This document shows positions 22,515 to 33,326 of a stretch of DNA of 64,000 nucleotides, in pieces; positions within the stretch are counted from its first letter, which is position 1, and the number at the start of each line of letters is the position of its first letter. Where the stretch lies: NCBI GenBank assembly GCA_000934385.1, contig KN880437.1, positions 62,001-126,000 on the forward strand. Direction: 5' to 3'. Made by a program: the position numbers and the translations under genes. The notes beneath the pieces were generated by a model. That model saw only the letters and a program-made list of their open reading frames with translations, did no database searches and was not told the DNA's origin. Source of the stretch: Cylindrobasidium torrendii FP15055 ss-10. Taxonomy: Eukaryota > Basidiomycota > Agaricomycetes > Agaricales > Physalacriaceae.

Positions 22515-23348
22515 ATGTCGACTGTGCGCGCCGAATTTCATGCGTCATTTTCTGATGTCTGCGACGAGGACAGTGACCTTGTTCTGCAGTCCAGTGACGG
22601 TTTGTGCATGTCCAATCGAACTGTTCCATCTCATGGGAAGAATGTAGGCACGTTGTACAGGGTCCCCGAATTCATCTTGCCGCCAACTGCTTTTGCGCCT
22701 TCGCCTGCGGTTATACCAGTGGACTCGCCTGACGAAATTCTTCTTCCTGCGCTCCTCCTTCTCAGCGGGCTTCCCGTTCCGCCCTTTCCAGGTCTCGATG
22801 TCTTCGCACGAATGGTGAAGCTGTTGCAATCCTGGCGCGCGCCACTCGGCACACTCAAGAGCTTCGCACAGTCACCGTTGTTCTTGGAGGAGCCGCTGGA
22901 GCTTTACACTTTGGCGTACAAATGTGGGTGGGCAGAGGCAGCGGCTCTTGCAGCGCGGAAAACACTCAAGCTCGACTTATACGACCCAGTCCATGCCAAA
23001 GTCTTGGAAAGTATGCCAACTGGGGCGCTAGTTCGGTTGTTCCAATTCCACAGAGCGCGGAGAGAGCTCTTCAAGAAGGAATTGGGGGATGGTTTCAATG
23101 AGTGCTGTGGACCTTGTGGGGCGCGCACGGTTGGGGGCGAGTGGAGGGCGTTGATGGCAAGGATGACGGCAGAAATTGAAAAGGGGAACGAGGAAAGCGT
23201 ATGTTCGCTAGAGATGGAAGAGTGGTATGAATGTGAGTGTTGCTGGGGGTTGAAGTGCAAGGAGTGTGATGAATTTGTATACGATAGACTGGAGACGCTA
23301 CAGAGAATCCGTATGGCAGCAAATGCATTGCCAGAAATTGAGCTCTAG
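22515..23348 (+). CDS. BTB-domain protein of mushroom type
   Basis: An unbroken frame of 277 codons begins at ATG 22515. FHASFSDVCDEDSDLVLQSSDG resembles the BTB start 'ADLVLQSSDGVLFRVHK' of agaricomycete proteins. PALLLLSGLPVPPFPGLDVFARMVKLLQSW and LYTLAYKCGWAEAAALAARKTLKLDLYD are the helical part seen throughout that family. The C-terminus holds cysteine pairs (CCGPCG, CECCWGLKCKEC). A 58-nt GTGCAT...ACAG intron at about 22604-22661 may be removed, giving DG-L-VPEF; the frame stays open either way. These proteins are presumed protein-protein adaptors. Function unknown. Same strand as ATG9, 167 bp downstream. Confidence 0.75.
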   Translation: MSTVRAEFHASFSDVCDEDSDLVLQSSDGLCMSNRTVPSHGKNVGTLYRVPEFILPPTAFAPSPAVIPVDSPDEILLPALLLLSGLPVPPFPGLDVFARMVKLLQSWRAPLGTLKSFAQSPLFLEEPLELYTLAYKCGWAEAAALAARKTLKLDLYDPVHAKVLESMPTGALVRLFQFHRARRELFKKELGDGFNECCGPCGARTVGGEWRALMARMTAEIEKGNEESVCSLEMEEWYECECCWGLKCKECDEFVYDRLETLQRIRMAANALPEIEL

Positions 23349-23740
23349 AGTTCGTATAATCAGATGATTCCAGTCATGATGTTATGGCCCGTAATGGCTT
23401 ACGACTAGGCTTTGAATTCTTTTCAAATGGCATAAAGGTATGCGACGGTCTTTATAATGACAGGGTGCCTTGGTAGCGAAAGGATAGCCGTGAGCAACAA
23501 GCCCGTGTTTAATCAACGCCGACACGATAGCAAAAACGCCAACTAAACATCACGGATATACATAAGACAATGGCAAAACTGATCGGTTAGGTAATCCTGC
23601 GTTGAGTTTGCCTGGTCTGCAGGACCAACCATTCTGCGAGCACAACAGACCTAGGACTGAGTGTTTCTTCTTCTTATCCTAGACTTGGTGGTCATAGTAC
23701 ATATCATTACAAATACATTTACAAACCAACCAAGTACATA
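23349..23740. other. Convergent intergenic stretch, nothing recognised
   Basis: Lies between the 3' ends of the BTB and TLC-like genes. No open frame with family features, RNA gene or repeat was seen. Confidence 0.6.
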
Positions 23741-24690
23741 CTATGCGTTACTGGGTGTCATCACTACCATCTCCGCCGACCTCTTAGCCAGTCTAATCCT
23801 ACTCCCGCGCGCAAGTCCGACAAATTCAAACACGACCTCCCGCATAGGCAGGCTTCGACATAGCCGCGAGCGTCTGACTGCTTGACGGGCCCGCATCACA
23901 AGAGGATACGGCACCATTCTACCTCCCCTGCGTGCTTTGTATCGTCGAAAGAACCCTTTGAGGCATGCAATGAACCACATAGAATGTAAGGGGAGGACCC
24001 CAGTCAACACCATTGCGGGGATAATGGAATCCGCCGCTGCGCGTCCGTCCTGAAGGTAGTACGATACACACAAGAAGACGTGAAAGAGGATGCGCGTTGC
24101 GAAGAAGGATACGGCGAACACAATGTTTGAGCGGTATTTGGCATGAAGAGACCCGATTCCGAGGGAAAATGTAGGTAGCTAGTGAGTGTGCGTGTTAATC
24201 GTTCAATGTATGTGGAGGAAGTGGGGTGCACAACGGACCTCCATCAAAGAGCAAAGAAGGAATATGTGGGACCATGTACGTCTGGTAGCAAGCTCCGTGA
24301 TACAGAGATAGACCGAGTGATGAAACCATCCAGTTAATATGGTGATTTGCGAGCGATAATAGACGGAGCCTAACGTGAGGTCGCTTCAGCCAAGTCAGAA
24401 GCAATACCAAGATTATCTCGACAGAGAAACGCACCAGAGTAAGTAGGCTTGGAAAAACCTGAGCATAGTCGAAGCGAAGTCCTGGCGCACCCGTACACTG
24501 GAAACCCTGCCCCCAGCGACCGATAAATCATAGATAAAGGGAAGACTGGAAAGAGTCATGACCAAACTGCTGGCGACCGTCAGGATCCACGAGAGTTGTT
24601 TGGGCGTGTTGAACCTCTGCGCGCAGGCGTGGTATAGAATGGTCAATCCTACAAACGACGAAACAAAAGCTGTTTCCCCGCTGAGTGACA
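23741..24690 (-). CDS. TLC-domain-like multi-pass membrane protein
   Basis: At least three coding segments lie on this strand. Exon 1 begins at ATG 24690 (MSLSGETAFVSSFVGLTILY). Then come LRLLSLANHHINWMVSSLGLSLYHGACYQTYM, and after an intron LPTFSLGIGSLHAKYRSNIVFAVSFFATRILFHVFLCVSYYLQ. The HH pair, the LPTF-(S/L)-x-LG motif and the RIxFHxxL helix are what one sees in TLC (TRAM-LAG1-CLN8) proteins of the TLCD4/DUF887 type. The last helix (VLTGVLPLHSMWFIACLKGFFRRY) is followed by a basic tail. TLCD proteins influence membrane lipid composition. Exact intron boundaries, especially the first, are uncertain. Confidence 0.6.
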
Positions 24691-25154
24691 TGGTCTTCAC
24701 AGTGAGTGTGATCGTTAATTGATAATTCCACTCGCATATATAATAACATCAACGCTGTTGTGCACGTTCTTCGTGCGCGCGTGTTATAGAGTTTCCTGAA
24801 AAGGCATTCTCGAGAGGATCGCTCGAGAGTAGCTTTGAGGAGCCTGCATCTCATCGCACGTTCGTCTCCGCTGTGATAGACAACCGGATGATAGACAAAG
24901 CAATGACTATCCAGCACGGATCATTGGCCTGCACTTCAACACTGAAAATGGTGGAAAGAGGCTGAACCTGGCTGAAAGAGGGCACGAAAGACGGGTGACG
25001 AGACATCAAGGTGACGCCTGAGCGCACTGTGAGGGCGAAGCGCGGTCAATGCAGCCAAGCCACAGCCAACAAAGTTTACATTCTATGGCGTTGTAAGTGA
25101 ACAATACAGTTTAATGACTATTACACATCGTACAGTTTGATTGATAGACAGATG
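24691..25154. other. Intergenic stretch, nothing recognised
   Basis: Promoter side of the TLC-like gene and 3' flank of the glutamyl-tRNA synthetase gene. No supported gene. Confidence 0.6.
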
Positions 25155-27655
25155 CTAGTTGTGGATGCTGTCCACCTGGTACATCTTCAAACCGCTCACA
25201 TCCGGCGCAACCTCGTCTTTCAGAATGCTGTCCACCTTGTACATCTTAAGATCATTCACCTTTTCACCCTGCGGTTCTGCCTTCTTCCCCTTGCCCTTCG
25301 GGGCCTTCTCTGCCTTTGGCTTGGGCTTGGGCTTGGGCTTCTCCTCGTCAGCCTTGCTCGCGATACCCGCCGCCCTTCCATCCGGAATCTTGATATACTG
25401 GCCTTCACCATCGTAGATGTAATAACCCTTCCGCTCGAATTGCATGTAGTCGCCCTTCTTCAGGTCCTGAACGTTCGCGTCCGCCAGTGCGTCCTCCTTG
25501 AACTCGGTGACAGGTGTTGCGAAATCCTTGACATCGTCATCCTCCTCAAGCTTTTTCTTGGTAATTAGGTAGTCGTAGTCGAGGAGAGTCACAGGAATAA
25601 GGTCGCCCTCCTGCGCAAGCCAAGTGATCTTCTTCTTCGTCTTCTTGAAGTCGCCGTCGAGATGCAGATCCATGCTGATTGCAGTGACCTTGCCGGACTC
25701 ATCAACAGTCTTTGAGCGAACAAAGGCATTACCCCAGTCCATGAGAGTGACCTGAAACGAGTGAATGAGTGGCAGAATGATGAATAGCGCCATGTAGGCA
25801 CCTCTTCCTGGTCGTCAAATGATTTGGCATCTTCTTGGTCCACCCAGATATTCGATGAGTAGACTGTCTTTTTCTCGCCGACATCAGGATTCTTCTTGTG
25901 CTTTGGTAGGGTCTTCGTCTCTGCTCCTGAAGGTCCTCCACTGATGGTCACGGGAACCCTTGGATTTTGTTAGTATAGGAATGTTCGAAATCGGAGGTCC
26001 CAAGCGTACTTGTCGGCATTCGTTATGGCCCAGTGGCGAGGTGCAATTGGATCGATGACCTTCTTGTTCAATGCCCAAATCGAGTCCCATTCGAGGGACA
26101 CAATGGCTTGCGAAGGCCCTTGCAATAACATAAATTGGCGAAGTGCATCGACAGTCATTCCGCGGCGACGAATGCCGCGCACAGTCGGGAAGCGAGGGTC
26201 GTCCCAGCCGCGAACTGCGCCAGAGTTGACAAATTGGTGAAGCTTGCGCTTGGACAAGAGGGTATAGATGAAGTTCAAGCGGCTGAAGTCCCAGATGCGA
26301 ACTTTGCGCAACCCAACGGCGTCAGTCATCCACCAGTACTGTGGGTTGCGATCGCGGTACTCGTTCGTGCGGAGGGCATGGGTGACTCCTTCGATAGAGT
26401 CGACGATGGGACAAGCGAAGTCGTACGTAGGGTAAACCTTCCATTTGTCACTACACAAGTGTCAAAACCGCGTCGGACACAGTGTGAAAGAGCATACCCA
26501 GTGCGATGGTGAGGAAGAAGGTTGCAGCGATAGATAACAGGGTCACGGAGGGCTTTGTTTGGATCGTCCACAGACAGCTTGGCGCGCAAACACCAGCGCA
26601 CGCCTTCCTCACTACCTTTGAACATCTCGTCGAAGTGCTTAAGATTGTCCTCGACAGAATCCTCGCGGTGTCGAGAAGCAATTCCGTCCCATCGTTCCTT
26701 GCGCATCTGCTCTTGGAGAGTGTCGTCGGCATATGCTTTGCCATCCTTGATGGCTTTAATAGCATATTGATGCAACTGTTCGAAGTAGTCCGAAGTGTGC
26801 GTGATGACATCTGCCTTGACGTCGAGTAGGTGAAGATCCTCTAGAATGGTATCCTCGAATTCGGTCTAGGAGGCACGGTGAGGTCAAGCCTCCGCTTATA
26901 AGACACAAGACGTACAGTCTCCTTCGAAGGGTTGGTATCGTCGAAACGAATGATGAGTTTTCCCTCGTACATCTTTGCGAAATACTGGTTGAGCATAGCG
27001 GCCTTAGCATGACCGATGTGCAAATAGCCGCTGGGCTCTGGTGGGAAGCGCGTTACGACCTTGCCCATCTCGGCGCCCTCAAGCCCGAGAGAAAACCCTG
27101 CAGCCACTTTGGTCGAACGGGCCTTGCTTGCTTTTGCGGATGCAAGCGCCGCAGCGACGGCTTGCGCGAATTCGAGAGACTCGATGTGAGAATACCAGCG
27201 GCTGAGATGAAGATTGCGGTTGTTCTTGAGAAGGCCAAGGATCTTGACGTTCCCTATGGGACTTAGTCAATTAGGAAAACCGTCAAGAAAGGTAGCGCAC
27301 CTTTCACGGCACCCCACACTGCGATGTCGGCTGCGGTGAGTTGATGGCTAACGAGGTATGTGCGCCATGCCAGCCGGTCGTCGAGTGAGTCAAGTGCGGC
27401 GGTGATTTGTGGGACAGCGACAGTTTCGGAGAGCTCTTTTGCTACTGAGAATAAGGAAGCGGTCTCCAAGCTGTCGCCTTCGGGCACAAGCGCTTTGACA
27501 ATTTCGAGACCATCGGTGATGGTGGATCCGTTGAGCTCAAGGACAGGACTCGACACGTTTTCGTCAAAAACAAGTTCGGCCTTCTCTGAGAGCGTCGCCG
27601 CGGCCGCGATAGCGTATGGAAAGGGTGATGTTTTCGCAGAAAGTTTGAGAGCCAT
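25155..27655 (-). CDS. GUS1: Cytosolic glutamyl-tRNA synthetase
   Basis: Starts at ATG 27655 ([20 protein letters not shown]). A GST-like N-terminal domain, which in yeast binds Arc1, ends near VWGAVKG. The catalytic core follows: [20 protein letters not shown] with the HIGH motif, [41 protein letters not shown], and a KMSKS-type LSKRKL. The anticodon-binding beta barrels include [26 protein letters not shown]. The C-terminus is a long Lys/Pro/Ala linker followed by two similar words, KMYKVDSI and KMYQVDSI. About six short introns. It charges tRNA-Glu in the cytosol; fittingly generic, not linked to the nearby tRNA-Gln genes, since eukaryotic cytosol uses a separate GlnRS. Confidence 0.95.
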
Positions 27656-27773
27656 GATGGCGGGAGAGTAAATCGGGGCCAATAGTTGATTGCAGAGATT
27701 GTAAGGCAACGTAAAGAATGTGACTCAATTCTAATTTGACTCCAATATGCGTAGCGCCACTGTTTCTTCCACA

Positions 27774-27796
27774 TACCACCACCACCACCACCACCA
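27774..27796 (+). repeat. ACC trinucleotide run in the GUS1-LEU4 interval
   Basis: A short (ACC)n run sits 25 bp before the LEU4 start, in the 165-bp interval shared by two divergent genes, probably in the LEU4 5' UTR. Confidence 0.8.
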
Positions 27797-27820
27797 TTAA
27801 CACCCCCACCTCTGTGCACC

Positions 27821-30397
27821 ATGCCGATGCTGTGCGTTTTGCTTTTGCTCTACAACACAAGACTGACATTCCTATAGGTCAGAGCCGTCGCAAAAGTACC
27901 AACGCTACACCCCTTTGAATTTGCCTAATCGCCAATGGCCGTCCAAAACATTTACTGCTGCACCACGATGGCTGTCGACAGACCTACGCGATGGCAATCA
28001 AGCATTGGCGAATCCTATGACCATCGAGCAAAAGACTACTTTCTTCCGTCTCTTGGTACAATGTGGGGTCAAGGAAATAGAAGTCGCGTATCCCGCTGCC
28101 AGTGACACAGACTTTGGCTTCGTTCGCTCCCTCATCGAGAATAATGAGATCCCGGACGATGTCTGGATCCAGGTGCGAGACGGTTGACTGCTTCCCGTAT
28201 AACCTGCTCACATTCACTTTGTAGGTCTTGACGCCTGCACGCGAAGATCTCATTAAACGTACAATCGACTCCGTCGCTGGGGCCAAGCATGCTATTCTGC
28301 ACATGTACAATGCGACATCCCCCACTTTCCGCAACGTTGTATTCCGCAACTCACAAGAAAAGACGATCGAACTCGCCGTCTCACACACGCAGATCGTCCG
28401 CCGTCTGACCGAGGAATGCACCGCACGAACTGGTACCCAATTCCGCTACGAGTACAGTCCAGAGACATTCACGCAGACCGAACCTGACTTTGCCATCGCG
28501 GTTTGCGAAGCTGTCAAGAAGGCCTGGGGCAAGGCTGGACCCGCATTCGACGAGAGGATTATCTTCAACCTTCCATCCACCGTGGAGATTGGTCCTCCCA
28601 ACCACTACGCAGATCAGGTAGGCTTCATATGGACCAGATACATTTGGGCTCATACCTGTGGTCCAGATTGAGAATTTTTGCAACCAAATCAGCGAACGTG
28701 ACCATATTTTTGTTTCGTTGCACCCTCATAATGACCGAGGTATGCTCCCAAAAATTTACAGCGGCTGGATCTGACTCGTCCTGTGTATAGGAACGGGTAT
28801 TGCTTCGGCCGAACTGGGAATTCTAGGTGGCGGCGACCGTGTAGAAGGTTGCTTCTTCGGAAATGGAGAGCGCACGGGCAATGTCGACCTCGTAAACCTC
28901 GCCCTCAATCTATACTCGCAGGGCATTCCTCCGAACCTCGACTTCAGTGACCTTCAAACGGTCATCGACACTGTGACGAAATGCAACGACCTGCCTGTTC
29001 ATCCGCGTCACCCTTATGCTGGTGAACTCGTGTTCACCGCTTTCTCTGGCTCCCACCAGGATGCCATCAAGAAGGGCTTCGAGGCTCAAAGAATTCGGCA
29101 CGCAGATGCAGCCTCCAAGGGTCAGCCCCAGTACTGGGACATTCCATACCTTCCTGTCGACCCGGCCGACCTTGGACTCAACTACGAGGCCGTCATTCGT
29201 GTTAACTCACAGTCCGGAAAGGGCGGCATCGCATATCTCATTAAGCAGCACCTTGGCCTGGACTTGCCGCGCAAGATGCAGGTTGCATTCTACCAGGTTA
29301 TTCAACAGATTTCTGACCGCGAAGCCCGCGAGATGATGGTGGACGATATCACGACCGCTTTCCGCACGCATTACCACTTCGGCGGACCAGCCTACAAGGG
29401 CCGTCTGTCCCTGCGTAACTTCCGTATCTCTACGGAGCCCAGCGCCGACCCTAATTCGGGCGATGAAGCCGACGAGAGGAGGCGGTTTGACGGGACTGTC
29501 AAAGTCGACGACGCATTGCGCGTTGTTCGTGGTGACGGAAATGGCCCTCTGTCTGCTCTGCTGGATGCCTTGCGTACACACCTGCAGATCGACCTTTCCA
29601 TTCGCGAGTACTCCGAACACACTGTCGACAGTGATGCTGGCCAGAACGCGCGCGCGGCTTCTTACATTGAACTCGTGCCATCGGATGACCGCAAGTCATC
29701 TCAGAGCTGGTGGGGTGTTGGCGTCGACTCCGACATTGCAGGATCCGGGCTGCGCGCGGTGTTGAGCGCAGTAAACAGCGCAATCGGTGATCGTGCTCTG
29801 CCTGAGCTGAAGCTGACTGTTGGCTTCAATGCCAAGTCCGGTCAGGCGGACGTTGCCAGTGTCATTGTCAACACGCTCGGACTCGAACTTCCTCGTCGCT
29901 TCCAGGCCTCCTTCTTTGAGAACGTTCAGCGCGCGGCGCGCGATGCAGGCGGTGACATATCTGTCGGAGCTCTGTCGGAGCTCTTCCAGTCATCGTACAA
30001 CTATAACACAGGAAAGCCTTCGAAAGACTTCGAGATGACTTCCTGGCAGTTGGATCACGTTGATGCGACGAAGCGTGTGCTCAAGGGAGAGTTCATTTTG
30101 TTCGGGCAAACAAAGAAGGTCGTTGGAGAGGGTAACGGGCCCTTGTCATCGACATTGAGCGCAATCAGTGCGTTTATCGAGGGTGCACTGAGCATTCGGG
30201 AATACTCTGAACATTCCATCGGCGAAGGTTCAGAGGTAATGGCAGCGTCATATGTCGAGTTGTTGTATGAATTGGATGGAGAGAAAAGGCGTACATCATG
30301 GGGCGTGGCTACAGATGTGGATATAACCGCCTCTGGCATCAGAGCTGTGCTGAGTGCGGCTGGGAGGCTGGAGTTGGTGCCCAAAAAGGAGAATTAG
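27821..30397 (+). CDS. LEU4: 2-isopropylmalate synthase with two tandem LeuA regulatory domains
   Basis: The first exon is 11 nt (27821-27831), spliced over 46 nt to give [26 protein letters not shown]. The TIM barrel shows [47 protein letters not shown] and the metal/substrate-binding [24 protein letters not shown] linker is followed by a LeuA dimerisation/leucine-binding domain ([30 protein letters not shown]...[14 protein letters not shown]...[10 protein letters not shown]...AASYIELV...[10 protein letters not shown]). Unusually, a second copy follows ([31 protein letters not shown]...[13 protein letters not shown]...[10 protein letters not shown]...AASYVELL...[10 protein letters not shown]). 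The total of about 790 aa is about 170 longer than yeast Leu4. Catalyses the first committed step of leucine synthesis from 2-oxoisovalerate and acetyl-CoA; the LeuA domain is where leucine feedback acts. Confidence 0.95.
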
Positions 30398-30540
30398 TCA
30401 CTCCAAAATGTATTCTACCTCACTGCCACTATCTAAATGCATTCTTCGAAGTGTTTTGCTTTGCACCACGAATTTAAAGAGTGAACATAGCAAAAAGTCC
30501 ATCGTGAATATGTCGTTGGGTCTCATCTTTCCGAGGCCAA

Positions 30541-30623
30541 GGCGCTATAGTGTAGTGGTCATCACACGGGATTTTGAAGGACTTGAATCTTCCCGAAACC
30601 CAGGTTCGAACCCTGGTAGTGCC
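30541..30623 (+). tRNA. tRNA-Gln (UUG) with 12-nt intron
   Basis: GGCGCTATAGTGTAGTGGTC...CCTGGTAGTGCC is identical in mature sequence to the gene at 16206-16287. Anticodon loop TTTTGA, intron AGGACTTGAATC, then T and the TCCCG stem. Anticodon TTG. It lies 143 bp after the LEU4 stop. Confidence 0.93.
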
Positions 30624-30894
30624 TATACTTTTCCTTTTTGGGAGTCAGACAATGGCGATCACGTGAAGTCAGCACTTACATGCAAGTTGCAAGACCTGGG
30701 TTCCTGGGAAATGATAAACTCGTAAAGTGCCGCTGCGACGGCAGGAACCTTGCTTGTGTTCATTTGAAATGAGTTGTATTGTACATATTTTGACAGTTTT
30801 ACTTAAACAACTGGAGGCGAAATCATGAAGCATGAATGCATGATAGCTCAAGAAAGGTTGAACATTCATTTATAACTGTTAAGTGTACCCCACC

Positions 30895-30913
30895 CGCCCC
30901 CCTTCGGGGGGCG
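30895..30913 (+). other. GC-rich hairpin CGCCCCCC/GGGGGGCG
   Basis: A perfect 8-bp stem CGCCCCCC-TTC-GGGGGGCG (or a 5-bp stem closed by a TTCG loop) stands out in an AT-richer spacer between two tRNA genes. No role is evident. Confidence 0.7.
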
Positions 30914-31194
30914 TGTGTATAGTACTCACTGCCAACTGGTAGTAGAAGTGCAAGCCTGTCTACACATAGTATACAACTTCAAGCTCTTTACTCTGTCTTT
31001 ACTCCAGACGTTGGATATTTAGCAATCAGATGTTGTGATCTATTTGCGATATGACTGACCCGGGTAGGAATATCGGGGTTGGAATGACCTTGACAAGCAA
31101 GGAGATTCTATTGCGCCAAAGAAATCTCGATGGGGCCGCTGCGGCCTTCACATGGATCCCGATTTTATAGCCGCTCGACTACGCCGCAGTACAA

Positions 31195-31277
31195 GGCGCT
31201 ATAGTGTAGTGGTCATCACACGGGATTTTGAAGCCTCTCAACATTCCCGTGACCCAGGTTCGAACCCTGGTAGTGCC
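31195..31277 (+). tRNA. tRNA-Gln (UUG) with 12-nt intron, second copy nearby
   Basis: Same acceptor, D and T arms as the other two copies. Anticodon loop TTTTGA, intron AGCCTCTCAACA, then T and TCCCG. Two bases differ in the variable loop (TG for AA). A T-run (TTTTTA) follows directly as a Pol III terminator. Confidence 0.93.
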
Positions 31278-31966
31278 TTTTTACTTTGATTTCACGATTT
31301 TGTCCCAAGGGCCAACTTTCCCGGCTCTACTCGGCTGCTCGGCACTCATGAGGCCTGTCCCATAATATATATCAATCAGTACAGTCGTCGGTAAAGCACC
31401 GCACTGCGATGGGCTGGTACTTAAGACTGGCGGTGACGTTTGCTACCCAATTATTTAAATAATGGGTCGACTACAAATATTCAAGATGGCGGCAGGGAAT
31501 CGCCCACAATTATTCTGTATCTCTGTAGATTAGCGTACAATTCTCAGCTCATACACATATACAACCTGTATACAACCCGTGTGTGAACCAGGCTAGCTAG
31601 CAGTACCTTATGCGTGAGACCAAAACGTACGTTGCGTTACCCACACTATGTAATGATACAGTTCGCCAGTGACAATCCTCATAATTTGATACTGGGATTT
31701 GACTTTTCACACTGCGTATGTCCGGTGTTTGTGTGCTTTTCATTTTTTCAGACACTAGTACAACAACATATGTAATAGACATGAAGCACTGGCATGGGAG
31801 CCTGGCACGATAGTCAGCATGGAGAAATGGCAGAGGAGAAGAGGGAATTAGGGAGTTCAGACAAGTATATAATGATTCCGGATACGACTTTTCCTCAGAG
31901 GCGTGCCTCAGTAGAGGGAGTCTTGTGTCATCCTGGCACTTGCACGAAGGAAAGGACACTCACGAT
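31278..31966. other. Intergenic stretch, nothing recognised
   Basis: 3' flank of the tRNA and of RPS12. Several short open frames lack family features. Confidence 0.6.
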
Positions 31967-32452
31967 TTACCGGTTCTTGAAGTAGTCGAGAATGACGTGC
32001 AGACCCTCACTGTCAATGCCGTAGTCCTTGACGACAACGCAGGAGCAGCCAACGACCTTGCGGGGGTTGCCCTCACGGTCAATCTTGCATAGACCGGCCC
32101 AGGTGCCGAGGACCTTGGCGTCACCGACCTTGATGAGGTTGATCTTGTGCTCAGCGCAGAGGGCCTCGATGAGCTTGATGTATTCAGCCTCAGTGCAAGT
32201 CTCAACGAGAACACAGAGGTGAGCCTGGCGCTTATCCAGAGCCTTGGCGCACTCGCGGAGACCGCGAGCGAGGCCGTCGTGAACGAGAGCATTCTTCAGG
32301 ACTTGCTACACTTTGCTTAGTAGACATAAGCCCTATCGCGTCTAAAAACGCACCTGCAGAGCCTCCTCAACGGAAAGCTTGCCCTTGGGAGCCTCAGTGG
32401 TGGTCTCCTCGACGGCAGCGTCAACGGGAATGTCATCTCCAGCGTCGGACAT
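31967..32452 (-). CDS. RPS12: 40S ribosomal protein eS12
   Basis: Two exons (32452-32354, 32305-31967), phase 0, give 145 aa. The acidic start [11 protein letters not shown] is followed by [65 protein letters not shown] and [23 protein letters not shown]. These match eS12 closely and the length is normal. It is the L7Ae-fold protein of the small-subunit beak. Confidence 0.95.
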
Positions 32453-33326
32453 CCTGCACGGATCGTTAGACGCGTAATCGCGAGCGCTTTCTGTGGGCAC
32501 ACTTTTACTATATGAACTGTGTGGGGGTTGGCACAAAATTTGTGGATGTCGTCTTCCGCTCTCGTAGATGTAAAGATTACCGGCCGGCAATATTGCGCAA
32601 AAGATCTTGCCCGTGGGAAACTGTGTACCCTAAAATGGAAAACTGTACAGTTTATCACATTGTCATTACCGACGCCGTGAATCGGCAAATGCCGCCGCAA
32701 GGAAATTCGATTTATCAGTGTTCAGCCAATACCAGGCCAGTACCGATGGGCAAGCAAGAGTGCATGTCCTCATGGCGTAGTCCTCCATTTCATCGCGCTC
32801 TGTTTTATTTTCCATCTACTTTCTCTCTTCTGTACGGGTTCCTGTCGGCGTACTTGGCTTGGCTGCAGCCGATGTTGATGGTGTGGGCCCTGGCGCCACA
32901 AGTCCAGCAACCGTGTGCATCTGTCCAGCCTGTATCAATATTCGCAGACAACATTCATTTGGGCTGTGAATAGTGAGGTAACCATCCCCGGGAAGCAAGC
33001 TTATGCGTGATATCTATGCAAGGCGAAAGTCAAGTGCAAGCAACAAGCGCCGGGCGCCCCAGCTGAAGTTGAAACACGCAGCTGCCACACACGCATGCAG
33101 TGATCCCTTCTCTTTCCATTCCCGTTTCCTTATCTAAGAGCGCCAGAGTACTTATCATCCTCTTTCCACAAGTCCTCCAGGCTCTGAGATTCGGATGGAC
33201 TAAGCCTAATGTGAAACTACGATCTAATTCAAGGCCTTATCACAGAGATGGCCGGTCCTGGAGCAACCATATAAAGTCACGCGTCGCACAAACGCTGGTG
33301 TCTTTCCTTTCCTCTTTCCCCTTGTG
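32453..33326. other. Intergenic stretch, nothing recognised
   Basis: Separates the divergent RPS12 and receptor genes. An open frame on the + strand at 32512-32973 has no recognisable family or coding pattern. Confidence 0.55.

Noticed and set aside
25137..26829. Long + strand ORFs opposite the glutamyl-tRNA synthetase
   Set aside because: Mirror frames of a strongly coding, GC-rich gene; no independent domain.
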